From Acidobacteriaceae bacterium (GTDB lineage Bacteria; Acidobacteriota; Terriglobia; Terriglobales; Acidobacteriaceae), in the NCBI GenBank assembly GCA_903642235.1, contig CAHJWL010000010.1, positions 62,001 to 126,000 of the forward strand: DNA of 64,000 nucleotides. Reading direction: 5' to 3'. How positions within the stretch are numbered: the first letter of the stretch is position 1; every line of letters begins with the position of its first letter. The notes under the pieces were generated by a model that searched no databases, was not told the origin of the DNA, and saw only the letters and a list, made by a program, of their open reading frames with translations. This document shows, in pieces, positions 26,948 to 34,739 of the stretch. The translations under genes were made by a program, and so were the position numbers.

Positions 26948-27346
26948 CTACTTGGCGGAACGATTGATGGCGGCCTGTGAGTCTGGACGTTCGCTCACGA
27001 CCTTTTCCTGGCCAACGCTCTCTTCGCTTGCGGAATGATTTGAGATACCTTGTGCCTCGCTCTGGATCGTCCGTGAGGTGAGATGGCCGGTGTGGGCCTC
27101 GGTCTCGGGGACACCCTTGTGGCCCGGGCCTTGTGACTCATTGTGCGCAAAGGAACGATTGCTGGCGGTCTGAGCACCATCCGCGTTTTCGTAGGTGGCA
27201 GCATCATCGCCATGTCCGAGATCCTGAGCAAACGTATTTGGCTCAAGGTCGACTTGGGAACGATCCTGGTTCTGCTGGGACTCAGTATGCGGTGTGGTTT
27301 GCACTGCATCGTGCGAAGGCTGATCGGGGACTAGGCCTGGCTTCAT
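26948..27346 (-). CDS. Hydrophilic, probably disordered hypothetical protein
   Basis: The protein has 132 aa from the ATG at 27346, chosen because GGAG lies 6 bp upstream; an ATG four codons earlier and longer frames are possible. It is rich in Gln, Ser, His, Glu and Asp with almost no hydrophobic runs, for example TESQQNQDRSQVDLEPN and TSRTIQSEAQGISNHSASEE. No domain recognised. Repeated motifs such as AxNRSFAHN and AAINRS suggest weak internal repeats. It lies about 110 bp downstream of valS on the same strand. Confidence 0.55.
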   Translation of the reverse strand: MKPGLVPDQPSHDAVQTTPHTESQQNQDRSQVDLEPNTFAQDLGHGDDAATYENADGAQTASNRSFAHNESQGPGHKGVPETEAHTGHLTSRTIQSEAQGISNHSASEESVGQEKVVSERPDSQAAINRSAK

Positions 27347-27455
27347 AGGATTCTCCATGCCGTACGAGTGCACCGGCGCGAACGGCGTTGGCTCTGCGGT
27401 GCAGACGCGCTTGCGTGCGATGAAATCACTCGTCGTGCACTCCGTGAGATAGGCG

Positions 27456-30284
27456 CTAAGCCGGCGGCAGACCCTCAAGGGAGGATCGGACCTTTTCATA
27501 GAGGGCGCGGGTCTCCGCCGATTGCTTCCGCAGGCCGTCCACGATGTGTGCGGGCGCTTTCGCCATGAAGCCTGCGTTGCCGAGCTGTCGATCGGCGGCC
27601 ACGAGACCCTTCTCCAACCGGGCAAGATCTTTGGTCAGACGGCCGCGCTCGGCGGCTACATCAGCGGCGCTGCTCACCGGGCGCTGGTAGATAACGGCAA
27701 CGTCAAAGCCGGAGGTGCTGCGGGCGTTGGCACCGGCCAGAGGTGCCTCGGCAAACTCCACCGCGGAGACGCGAGCCATGCGCGCCAGCATATCCGCGTT
27801 GGCTTCAGCTAGCGCGAGAACGCGATCCTCCCCATGCAACTGAATGGGTGCCGCTTCTTTTTCTGAAACGCCCAGCTCCTTGCGAATCGCTCGGACCGTG
27901 ACGATCAGCTCCTGCAGGGTTGCGAGCGCAGCTTCGGCAGCGGCATCGGCAGGCAGATCGGTCGCCTGTGGGTAGCGCGTGAGCGCAATCGACTTCGCCG
28001 GGGTCTGGCCGTTATAGAGGGCATGCCAGATCTCCTCGGTGAGGAAGGGCATGAAGGGGCTAAGCAGGCGCAGCGAGGTCTCGAAGACGCCGGAGAGCGT
28101 GGCGAGTGAGATGGCAGTGACTTCGTTGCGCTCGTGGGTGGACTGTTCCGCGTTCGGATCGCCGAAGTCCAGCCGAAGCTTCACCAGCTCCAGATACCAG
28201 TCACAGAGCTCACCCCAGAAGAACTGGTAGACAGCGCTTGCTGCTTCATCAAACCGATAGGCAGCAAGGGCGCGGTCGATCTCGCCGCAGACAGCCGACA
28301 GCCGCGACAGGATCCAGCGTGATTCGCGCGGTGTGGCATCCGGGATGACGGTGAAGGCTGTGGGGTCGGAGCTGAGGGTCACGGTGTAGCCGGCGGCTTC
28401 TGCGCGGTCGAGCTGAAGAAAGAGGAAGCGAGCAGCATTCCAGATCTTGTTGGCAAAGGCGCGGTTGCCCTCGGTACGGGCCTCGGAGAAGGCGATGTCC
28501 GTTCCGGGCGAGGCCATGCTGGCCAAGGTGAAGCGAACCGCATCTGTACCGAATCGGGTCACAATCTCGATCGGGTCGATGACGTTGCCTTTGGTCTTCG
28601 ACATCTTCTGGCGATCGGCATCGCGGACGAGGGCGTGAAAGTAGACCTCTCGGAAGGGGACGGAGTTGGCGAGCGTGCGCGGGGTGCCATCGGGCATGGG
28701 GACGTCGAGCATGAAGTACGTGCCGAACATGATCATGCGGGCGACCCAGAAGAAGATGATGTCAGAGCCGGTTACGAGAAGCTGGGTGGGATAGAAGGCC
28801 TGAAGGTCCGGGTTCTGTTGATCGACGGTGGGATCACCAGTCCAGCCGAAAACGCTGAACGGAAGCAGGCCGGAAGAAAACCAGGTATCAAGGACATCGG
28901 TCTCCTGACGAATGTCGGTGATGCCGCAGCCAGGGCAGGCGGGTTGGGTCTCGCGGGTGACAATGACCTTTCCACAAGCATCGCAGTACCAGGCCGGGAT
29001 GCGATGGCCCCACCAGAGCTGGCGGGAGATACACCAGTCGTGGATGTTGCGCATCCACTCGTCATATGTCCGTCTGTAGTTCTCAGGCGTGAAGTGAATG
29101 TGGCCTTCATCGACTGCCTGAATGGCCTTTTCAGCAAGCGGCTGAATCTTGAGGAACCATTGCTTCGAGAGACGCGGCTCGATGATGACGCCGGAGCGCT
29201 GTGAGGTTGCAAGGGTGAGTGTGTGATCCTTGACCTCGACGAGCAGGCCAAGGTGATCGAGATCCTTGACGATCTGCTCGCGCGCGGCAAAGCGATCAAG
29301 CCCGTGGTAGGGCGAGCCCGGCAGGTGAATGTGTCCGGTCTCATCCATGACAGTCGGCCGCGGAAGACCGTGGCGCTCGCCAAGTGCGAAGTCATTCGGA
29401 TCGTGCGCGGGCGTCACTTTTACGGCGCCGGTACCGAACTCGGGCCTGGCCCAATCGTCGGCGAGTATCGGGATCTGGCGGTCAGAGCTCTCTTCTGCCG
29501 CGGAAAGCGGAACAGTGACCAGTTTTCCGACGAGCTTGGCATAGCGCTCGTCAGACGGATTGACGGCAACTGCGACGTCGCCGAGCAAGGTCTCCGGCCG
29601 CGTCGTCGCGATAACGATGGAGTTCGTACCATCCGCGAGCGGGCCATCGAGGAGCCGGTAGCGGATGCTGTACAGCTTGCCCAGACGCTCCTCGTGGTTG
29701 ACCTCGAGATCGGAGACGGCGGTCCGCTGCGCGGGATCCCAGTTGACGATGCGCTCACCACGATAGATCAGGCCTTGCTCGTAGAGCCGGACGAAGGCCT
29801 CGCGTACTGCCACCGAGAGCCGGTCGTCCATGGTGAAGTATTCGCGGGACCAGTCGACGGAGGCGCCCAGCCGCTTCATCTGATCGAGAATCGCGTTGCC
29901 ATATGTCGTCTTCCATTGCCACACGCGTTCGGTGAACCGCTCGCGGCCGATCTGCTCTCGAGAGCTGCCCTCGCCGAGCAACTGACGCTCAACCATGAGC
30001 TGCGTGGCGATGCCGGCGTGATCGGTCCCGGGCACCCACAATGAGATCTCACCGCGCATGCGATGCCAGCGACCGAGAATGTCCATCTCGGTCTGATTGA
30101 GCATGTGCCCCATGTGCAGGCGACCTGTTACATTCGGCGGCGGCAGCAGCTGTGTAAACCTGCCGGTCGGATCCTGCGTACCTGGCGGAGTCGGCACGTC
30201 AAAGAGCTTCTCGGCGACCCAGAACTGGGCCCACCGATCCTCAATCTCAGCGGGTTCGTAGGCTTTCGGCAGGTCTCGGCTCAT
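27456..30284 (-). CDS. valS: Valyl-tRNA synthetase
   Basis: The protein has 942 aa. It is a class I aminoacyl-tRNA synthetase charging tRNA-Val. PPPNVTGRLHMGHML carries the HIGH-type motif (about residues 47-61). The editing domain region has ATTRPETLLGDVAVAVNP and GTGAVKVTPAHDPNDF. WCISRQLWWGHRIPAWYC and VLDTWFSSGLLPFS follow, and KMSKTKGNVIDP is the KMSKS motif near residue 560. The C-terminal about 70 residues form the tRNA-binding coiled coil (ERGRLTKDLARLEKGLVAADRQL). The start MSRDLPKAYEP matches homologues; the frame runs to 30641 but lacks homology there. It appears to be transcribed alone. Confidence 0.98.
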   Translation of the reverse strand: MSRDLPKAYEPAEIEDRWAQFWVAEKLFDVPTPPGTQDPTGRFTQLLPPPNVTGRLHMGHMLNQTEMDILGRWHRMRGEISLWVPGTDHAGIATQLMVERQLLGEGSSREQIGRERFTERVWQWKTTYGNAILDQMKRLGASVDWSREYFTMDDRLSVAVREAFVRLYEQGLIYRGERIVNWDPAQRTAVSDLEVNHEERLGKLYSIRYRLLDGPLADGTNSIVIATTRPETLLGDVAVAVNPSDERYAKLVGKLVTVPLSAAEESSDRQIPILADDWARPEFGTGAVKVTPAHDPNDFALGERHGLPRPTVMDETGHIHLPGSPYHGLDRFAAREQIVKDLDHLGLLVEVKDHTLTLATSQRSGVIIEPRLSKQWFLKIQPLAEKAIQAVDEGHIHFTPENYRRTYDEWMRNIHDWCISRQLWWGHRIPAWYCDACGKVIVTRETQPACPGCGITDIRQETDVLDTWFSSGLLPFSVFGWTGDPTVDQQNPDLQAFYPTQLLVTGSDIIFFWVARMIMFGTYFMLDVPMPDGTPRTLANSVPFREVYFHALVRDADRQKMSKTKGNVIDPIEIVTRFGTDAVRFTLASMASPGTDIAFSEARTEGNRAFANKIWNAARFLFLQLDRAEAAGYTVTLSSDPTAFTVIPDATPRESRWILSRLSAVCGEIDRALAAYRFDEAASAVYQFFWGELCDWYLELVKLRLDFGDPNAEQSTHERNEVTAISLATLSGVFETSLRLLSPFMPFLTEEIWHALYNGQTPAKSIALTRYPQATDLPADAAAEAALATLQELIVTVRAIRKELGVSEKEAAPIQLHGEDRVLALAEANADMLARMARVSAVEFAEAPLAGANARSTSGFDVAVIYQRPVSSAADVAAERGRLTKDLARLEKGLVAADRQLGNAGFMAKAPAHIVDGLRKQSAETRALYEKVRSSLEGLPPA

Positions 30285-30404
30285 GAGCTTTAAGCGTAGC
30301 ATTTGGCACAGCGCGGCTACCCTCGTGCCGCGAGGAGCGTCAAGCTGAGAAGTCGTGCCGGGCCCGGTACTACACCACGACAAACAGGATGCCAGGAGAC
30401 AAGG

Positions 30405-30929
30405 ATGCAGCTCTGTGTGCCAAGAAGGAGTGGAGGTCTGCAAAGAACGGGCTGGTGGCTGGCTGCGTTTGTGGCTTTCGTGTCGCTCGCCGTGCCGGTG
30501 CGTGGGCACGCGTACGCCCGGCAAGAGAAGAACGGTGACGATCGCGTCGGCGTCTTCTCTACGATCGTCATCTCGGAGGAGCGTCCCGCCGCGGATGTGG
30601 TCTGTGCCTTCTGCTCGGTGCGGGTGGAGGGCGATGTGCATGGCGACCTTGCCGTGCTCTTCAGTACGGTGACGGTCTCGGAAGGTCGAACGATCTCAGG
30701 CGATGTCGCCACGCTCTTCTCAACCTTGGTCTTAGGCGAGGGCGCGCGGATCGATGGGGATCTGGCGACGCTCTTTGGCACGGCAAGCCTGGCGGAGAGC
30801 GCGCATGTAGGCGGGGACCGCGCCGTGCTGGCAAGCGGTCTGGGCTTCGCGGTCATTCTGGCGCCGCTGCTGATCCTTGTAGGGACGATCTGGCTGCTGG
30901 TATGGGTGGTGCGGCGGGTCGCAGCCTAA
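30405..30929 (+). CDS. Exported protein with beta-helix-like repeats and C-terminal TM
   Basis: The protein has 174 aa from the ATG at 30405, preceded by an AGGAGACAAGG-type ribosome-binding site. It has a signal-like hydrophobic segment (WWLAAFVAFVSLAVPVRG). The central part is built of about 17-20-residue repeats with the pattern (A/T)xLFSTxxxxEGxxIxGD, e.g. FCSVRVEGDVHGDLAVLFSTV and GDVATLFSTLVLGEGARIDGD. This resembles the right-handed helix of bactofilin-like polymerising proteins. The C-terminus is a strong TM segment (LAPLLILVGTIWLLVWVV) capped by RR. The next gene encodes a relative sharing CxFCSVxVEGDVxG. The function may be an envelope scaffold; this is inference. Confidence 0.75.
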   Translation: MQLCVPRRSGGLQRTGWWLAAFVAFVSLAVPVRGHAYARQEKNGDDRVGVFSTIVISEERPAADVVCAFCSVRVEGDVHGDLAVLFSTVTVSEGRTISGDVATLFSTLVLGEGARIDGDLATLFGTASLAESAHVGGDRAVLASGLGFAVILAPLLILVGTIWLLVWVVRRVAA

Positions 30930-31030
30930 GCACGCGGCAGAGCGAGGGAACCGGCGGCGCATGCAGCGCGTATGGAGCAGGTATCGGAACGCGACAGGGC
31001 GCTGCGTGCGAAAAAGAGAAGGAGATCGGC

Positions 31031-31591
31031 TTGCGAGTGATGCCTCGACCCCTGCGCATGGGTGCTGCTGTCGTGCTGCTGAGTGCTGTGCCCGGGATGC
31101 GGGCACTCGGGCAGACAGGTGGGGAGCCGAAGAGCGGGCAGGAGCCGGCGGCGGCGGTGGATCGTGCGTACTTCAACCAGGACCTGTTTGTGCCGAAGGG
31201 ACAGGTGATCCACAACGCGACCTGCGTCTTCTGTTCGGTGCAGGTGGAAGGCGATGTGACGGGGCGGGTGGTGGTGCTGTTCGGCAACCTGAGTGTGAAC
31301 GGCGAGATCCAGGGGACGACGGTAGTGATGGGCGGGAACGCGGTGTTTGATGGGCAGGCGCGGGTACTGCGGTCGACCGTCGTGCTGTTCGGCAACCTGG
31401 TGTACGAGACGGACGAGGTGCTGACGGGGAGCGCGTATGTGCTGGGCGGGCACTCGTCGAGCTATGCTGCGCGGGGAAGCCTGCGGCGGCGGCTGGCGCT
31501 CGGACCGAGGCTGGTCTCGACGCTGGCGCTGCTTGGGTTTCTGCTGATCTTTCTCGTCGCGTATGGGGTCCGGCAGCGGCGGCACTCGTAG
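31031..31591 (+). CDS. Exported protein with beta-helix-like repeats, paralogue of upstream gene
   Basis: The protein has 186 aa from a TTG at 31031, which sits 6 bp after GGAG; the ATG at 31040 would remove three residues and is too far from that site. Signal peptide RPLRMGAAVVLLSAVPGMRALGQ. It shares NATCVFCSVQVEGDVTGRVVVLFGNL with its neighbour and continues with similar short repeats (GEIQGTTVVMGGNAVFDGQ, STVVLFGNLVYETDEVLTGS). C-terminal TM (LVSTLALLGFLLIFLVAYGV) and basic tail. The two genes are 101 bp apart on the same strand and probably form a unit. Confidence 0.75.
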   Translation: MRVMPRPLRMGAAVVLLSAVPGMRALGQTGGEPKSGQEPAAAVDRAYFNQDLFVPKGQVIHNATCVFCSVQVEGDVTGRVVVLFGNLSVNGEIQGTTVVMGGNAVFDGQARVLRSTVVLFGNLVYETDEVLTGSAYVLGGHSSSYAARGSLRRRLALGPRLVSTLALLGFLLIFLVAYGVRQRRHS

Positions 31592-31835
31592 GCTGGCGGG
31601 CTGACGGGGCGCTGCCCGGGGTGAGGTGGTGCACTAGGCCACACCCCCGGTACGCTTCTTGCTCAAAATATTCAATCCATGTGTGTTAGGTCTGGACCAC
31701 ACTATGGGACGACTCGTCCCGGGGGACGGGGATGGCGCTGGGACGGACACCCTCGCAGAACGAGCGTAAGCGTACGGCGTGGGTGATTGCGCCATGGCTG
31801 CCGCGAAGATGGCCGGGACCAAGCGGGTGGCGCGA

Positions 31836-32561
31836 TCAACCAGCGGCGGAGTCTCCTTTGGCACCGGGGAGCCGCTTCATGAGCAGGTCGATCTGGCCGG
31901 CGTGGTGGGAGATGTGCTCGCAGACGTGGAACCACTTACAGAAGTTGTTGGTGGGACCCCAGGGCCAGTCCTTATCAACGGTCATTAACCAGGCGTCATC
32001 GCGCTTGCGGAAACCGGCGAGCGAGTCTTCGCGGACTTCGCGGAGGGTGTCGATATAGAAGACGAGGGGGTGGCCCTTGATATCGCGGCGGCCGGCTTCG
32101 CCCAGGTCCATGGCAGAGGCCCATTTGGATTTCCAGGTGGGATCGGCTTTGAGCTGGTCTTCGGAGAGACTGTCGAAGGTGAGGCGCTGGTAGAGGACCT
32201 CGGTGGCGGCAAGGTGGAGCAGAAGGGCACCGATGGTGTTCGCGTTCTTGTCGAAGAGGACGTCGAGGTCGGGCTCCGTGAGTTTGCGCGTCGGGCCGAG
32301 GACGGCGAACTCCATCCAGGTAAGCATGGAGACGACCGTGCCGATCTGCGGGGTGTAGCCGGACTTGGGGCCGAGGAGGTTGATGGTGGACCGGTCGTAC
32401 GTCAGGTTCAGGGCGGGCAATGGTGGGCGCCTGGGCGGTGATGATGGCGGCGAAGCGGGCTGCTGAGCGGTCTGTTGCGCGACGAGGGGAAGATGAAGCG
32501 CGGCGAGGGTAGAGGTCGCCAGAAAGGCACGGCGCGACGGGGCGGCAGGCATGGCAGGCAT
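31836..32561 (-). CDS. DinB-fold protein with Tat-like signal
   Basis: The protein has 241 aa from the ATG at 32561, with AGGAG upstream. The N-terminus has a twin-arginine signal (SRRAFLATSTLAALHLPLVA) and a proline/serine-rich linker. The DinB four-helix metal-binding fold is suggested by TIGALLLHLAATEVLYQ (first His), and VCEHISHHAGQIDLLMKRLPG (later His pair), a common DinB ending. DinB-like proteins include thiol-dependent transferases; no partner is evident. The longer frame to 32849 overlaps repeat DNA and was rejected. Confidence 0.8.
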   Translation of the reverse strand: MPAMPAAPSRRAFLATSTLAALHLPLVAQQTAQQPASPPSSPPRRPPLPALNLTYDRSTINLLGPKSGYTPQIGTVVSMLTWMEFAVLGPTRKLTEPDLDVLFDKNANTIGALLLHLAATEVLYQRLTFDSLSEDQLKADPTWKSKWASAMDLGEAGRRDIKGHPLVFYIDTLREVREDSLAGFRKRDDAWLMTVDKDWPWGPTNNFCKWFHVCEHISHHAGQIDLLMKRLPGAKGDSAAG

Positions 32562-32750
32562 GCGGAGGATCTCCTGATGTGTGTGGGCCCGGTGAGGAGA
32601 GGGTACACGCGGAGGTTGGGGTTGCGCCACAGGATTTTGCGGAATGCTTTGCGTGGAGAGCGAGAGGGTGTGGCGACGGGAGGGAGCGCCGGCCGGGACG
32701 TGGGAGAGTTTCTGGATTTCGCTGCCGCGAACATGGCACCCCTTCGTCAC

Positions 32751-32893
32751 GATGAAGCTGTATCGAAGATGGGGCACCCCGTGTTGTGGCTCGATCAGAC
32801 CTAGACCACCCGCCACCCAGTGTAGTGGCTCGATGGAGACCTGGGCCACCCGCCACTCGGTGTTATGGCTCGATTGAGACCTAAGTCACCCGC
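32751..32893. repeat. 40-bp tandem repeats with palindrome-like head
   Basis: Two complete 40-bp units (32806-32845 and 32846-32885) plus partial units on each side share CACCCGCCAC, GTGGCTCGAT-type and GAGACCT words. The left end (32751-32794) recurs with about four mismatches in 44 bp at 33315-33358. Its flanks contain GTGAC/TTCG-type arms that pair imperfectly, as in a REP-like element. It is non-coding. Confidence 0.8.
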
Positions 32894-32916
32894 CTAGGGT
32901 CGTGCGACGATGATTC

Positions 32917-33282
32917 ATGAGCGGTCCAGCGTTGGAGGCTGTTGAGCGCCCGCTTACCTCGCGTGAGCGTGAGCTGGTTCTATGGCTGATCGAGCACGGC
33001 GAGTACGCTGATCCGGAACGTCTGAAGTCACAGCTTCCATCGCTCAGCGTTCGGGAACGGTGTACGTGTGGCTGCCCGACCGTGTATTTTGCCGTTGATG
33101 GCGTGCCGGTACCTCGAAAGGGAGAGCGCCTTGTCAGCGACTATCTTGCGCTGGTCGAGGGCGCTGACGTAGGTGTCATGCTTTTTGAGACTGATGGGCT
33201 GCTGAGTTCGCTTGAGGTCTACTCGTGCGCAGGTAGTAGCGAGCCGTTTGGTCTTCCCGAGATCAACAGCATCCATCCCTAA
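32917..33282 (+). CDS. Small hypothetical protein with CxCGCPT motif
   Basis: The protein has 121 aa. N-terminal helix LTSRERELVLWLIEHGEYADPERLKSQL, a CTCGCPTVYFAVDG motif near residue 49, and a C-terminal LLSSLEVYSCAG...FGLPEINSIHP. It resembles small unassigned soluble proteins I have seen in diverse bacteria, but I cannot name a family. The Cys cluster could bind metal. There is no clear ribosome-binding site. It lies between two copies of a 44-bp repeat, suggesting an accessory cassette. Confidence 0.7.
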   Translation: MSGPALEAVERPLTSRERELVLWLIEHGEYADPERLKSQLPSLSVRERCTCGCPTVYFAVDGVPVPRKGERLVSDYLALVEGADVGVMLFETDGLLSSLEVYSCAGSSEPFGLPEINSIHP

Positions 33283-33314
33283 CCCGCCTGAGCGTCACGC
33301 CTCATCTTAGTGGC

Positions 33315-33358
33315 GATGAAGCTGTGACGAAGATGGGGCACCCGGTGTTGTGGCTTGA
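33315..33358. repeat. Second copy of the dispersed 44-bp element
   Basis: This matches 32751-32794 at about 40 of 44 positions, same orientation. It starts GATGAAGCTGTGACGAAGAT and continues with GGGGCACCCGGTGTTGTGGC. The two copies flank the 32917-33282 gene. Confidence 0.8.
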
Positions 33359-33376
33359 GGAGCGCGCGGATAAAGG

Positions 33377-33398
33377 GGACGGCCTGTATACGCCGTCC
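33377..33398 (+). promoter_or_regulatory. Hairpin in the leader of the two-gene operon
   Basis: A 7-bp perfect stem (33377-33383 with 33392-33398) with an 8-nt loop is followed by TCATCCTCTTTT. It lies 42 bp before the GTG start at 33440. It can be read as the terminator of the upstream small gene or as a leader attenuator. Confidence 0.5.
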
Positions 33399-33439
33399 TC
33401 ATCCTCTTTTCCATGCTAGCAGATCAAGGAGCGCTAGCT

Positions 33440-33919
33440 GTGGTTGATGACGTACGCGAACATCTATTAGCAACGATCAAACACTTGAGCCTTAAGCGGG
33501 CCATGATGCTTGTGGAACTGCAGCAAATTGAAGAGGTCCTTAAAGCTCTTGCCCGAGAAGAGGAGGCAATCCCGCGGACTCAGCGGATCGTCTTCCCCAA
33601 TCCCATGAAGGATGGGGAATACGCGGGTATTTCCGTCCGCTGGGCCATCCTGTTTTTCTTGGCCGACCACGCTACGGGTGCGCAGCCGCTAGGGTCAATT
33701 GCCGATGCGTTGCGGGCAGGTGGAAGTACGACCAAAGCCCAGAGTTTCAATTCGAACGTAAGCGCAGTCCTCAGTCAGATGGTGACGAAGGGCGAGCTTG
33801 TAAAGCATGAAGACGGCTTCCAACTTACGGATCATGGAAAGGCTGTCTGGCACAGCATAAAGAACAGTGAGAAGTTTCTTCATCGTGATCAGGTTGGAGA
33901 GGCTGAGGAAGCCCAGTGA
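33440..33919 (+). CDS. Winged-helix-like protein with helical N-terminus, first gene of an overlapping pair
   Basis: The protein has 159 aa from the GTG at 33440, which has AAGGAG 8 bp upstream; an in-frame ATG at 33413 has no such site. The N-terminus is a predicted long helix or coiled coil (EHLLATIKHLSLKRAMMLVELQQIEEVLKALAREE). Residues about 65-145 look like a winged helix: SVRWAILFFLADHATG, SIADALRAGG, FNSNVSAVLSQMVTKGELVKHEDG and FQLTDHGKAVW. Such proteins bind DNA or act as adaptors. The stop overlaps the next start (GTGA), implying translational coupling. In a toxin-antitoxin reading this would be the regulator or antitoxin. No named family is claimed. Confidence 0.75.
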   Translation: MVDDVREHLLATIKHLSLKRAMMLVELQQIEEVLKALAREEEAIPRTQRIVFPNPMKDGEYAGISVRWAILFFLADHATGAQPLGSIADALRAGGSTTKAQSFNSNVSAVLSQMVTKGELVKHEDGFQLTDHGKAVWHSIKNSEKFLHRDQVGEAEEAQ

Positions 33920-34470
33920 CACTCAACCCCAACCCCCCTCAACGTCCTGATTGCTGTTCATTTGACAGCATGGCGTCCATGCACGCTGAGTTTGAGCGCC
34001 TCCGTTCAGAATGCAGTGGAGCTATCAACTCGTCGTGCGGGCATAAGATTCTGATATTTGACCACCATATCTTTCATCTCGCTTCAATCTCTCGACCGGG
34101 AGTTAGCCAGCTCTCCATGCCGGGAGAGCGAGCAGGTATTTTACGAACCGTCCAGGGGTATGGCGAATACGTGGTACATCATGAGGGGTCACGCGCAAGG
34201 AATCTCCCTTCTGCTTTTCAGACGATGAGCTTTCCTGATGAGGTGTGGTTAGGTAACCCGAAGGTGGCGACCGCCAAGTGGGTATACATCAAGCAATTCG
34301 ACAGTAAATCGTATGCTTACACGGTTGCTCTGATTGGAGAGCGTCCAGAGGAGAATGGAATCATTGTTCCGTTCAGCAGCTTTCCCTGCAGGAAGAGAGA
34401 CTTGCGCAAGTGGAGGCAAGGGGAACTCCAATTCAAACAGGAAAGGCCACCCGAAGGTGACCAATCCTGA
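33916..34470 (+). CDS. Unknown protein resembling BECR-fold (barnase/EndoU/colicin E5/RelE) nucleases
   Basis: The protein has 184 aa, starting at a GTG that overlaps the upstream stop by 4 bases; GAGGA lies 6 bp upstream. The core runs from DHHIFHL (49-55) through ILRTVQGYGEYVVHH (75-89), MSFPDEVWLG (104-113), KWVYIKQF (121-128) and a closing KRDLRKWRQGE (160-170). The order 'His segment - PDEVW - strand KWVYIKxF - strand - basic R.G end' recalls PBECR-type phage nuclease domains, but the similarity is from memory and unproven. Codon use and GC look lower than in flanking housekeeping genes. Its likely role, if the reading is right, is a toxin neutralised by the upstream product. Confidence 0.6.
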   Translation: MTLNPNPPQRPDCCSFDSMASMHAEFERLRSECSGAINSSCGHKILIFDHHIFHLASISRPGVSQLSMPGERAGILRTVQGYGEYVVHHEGSRARNLPSAFQTMSFPDEVWLGNPKVATAKWVYIKQFDSKSYAYTVALIGERPEENGIIVPFSSFPCRKRDLRKWRQGELQFKQERPPEGDQS

Positions 34471-34634
34471 GTACGCTGCGGGGATTACACCCGCATTCTT
34501 TTCACTATGATCCTTCATGCCGGGGTATTACGCAAGCACAAAGTTTGTAAATTGGCTATAACACTCTTGCACTAACGTCGTATAACTACTCACACTAAAG
34601 TGCTACAGCGAACCTCGTAAGGTTTTAGAAGACG

Positions 34635-34665
34635 GTCTCTTACCTTCCGAGTGAAGGTAAGAGAC
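34635..34665. terminator. Perfect 13-bp stem-loop between operon and gyrA
   Basis: Arms 34635-34647 and 34653-34665 are perfectly complementary around a 5-nt loop. The element lies 165 bp after the operon stop and 75 bp after the gyrA stop, in a strikingly AT-rich stretch (34530-34740). No T-run follows on either strand, so it may be a terminator, a 3' stabiliser or a mobile-element scar. Confidence 0.6.
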
Positions 34666-34739
34666 ATTCCTAGTCATATACAAGCGTTGAGATTGAATGC
34701 TGCTATAAAGAGCGGGCGCTCAGAATTCCAAAAACGGAG

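Noticed and set aside
33413-33439. ATG start of the first gene of the two-gene operon
   Set aside because: It has no ribosome-binding site; the GTG at 33440 has AAGGAG 8 bp upstream.
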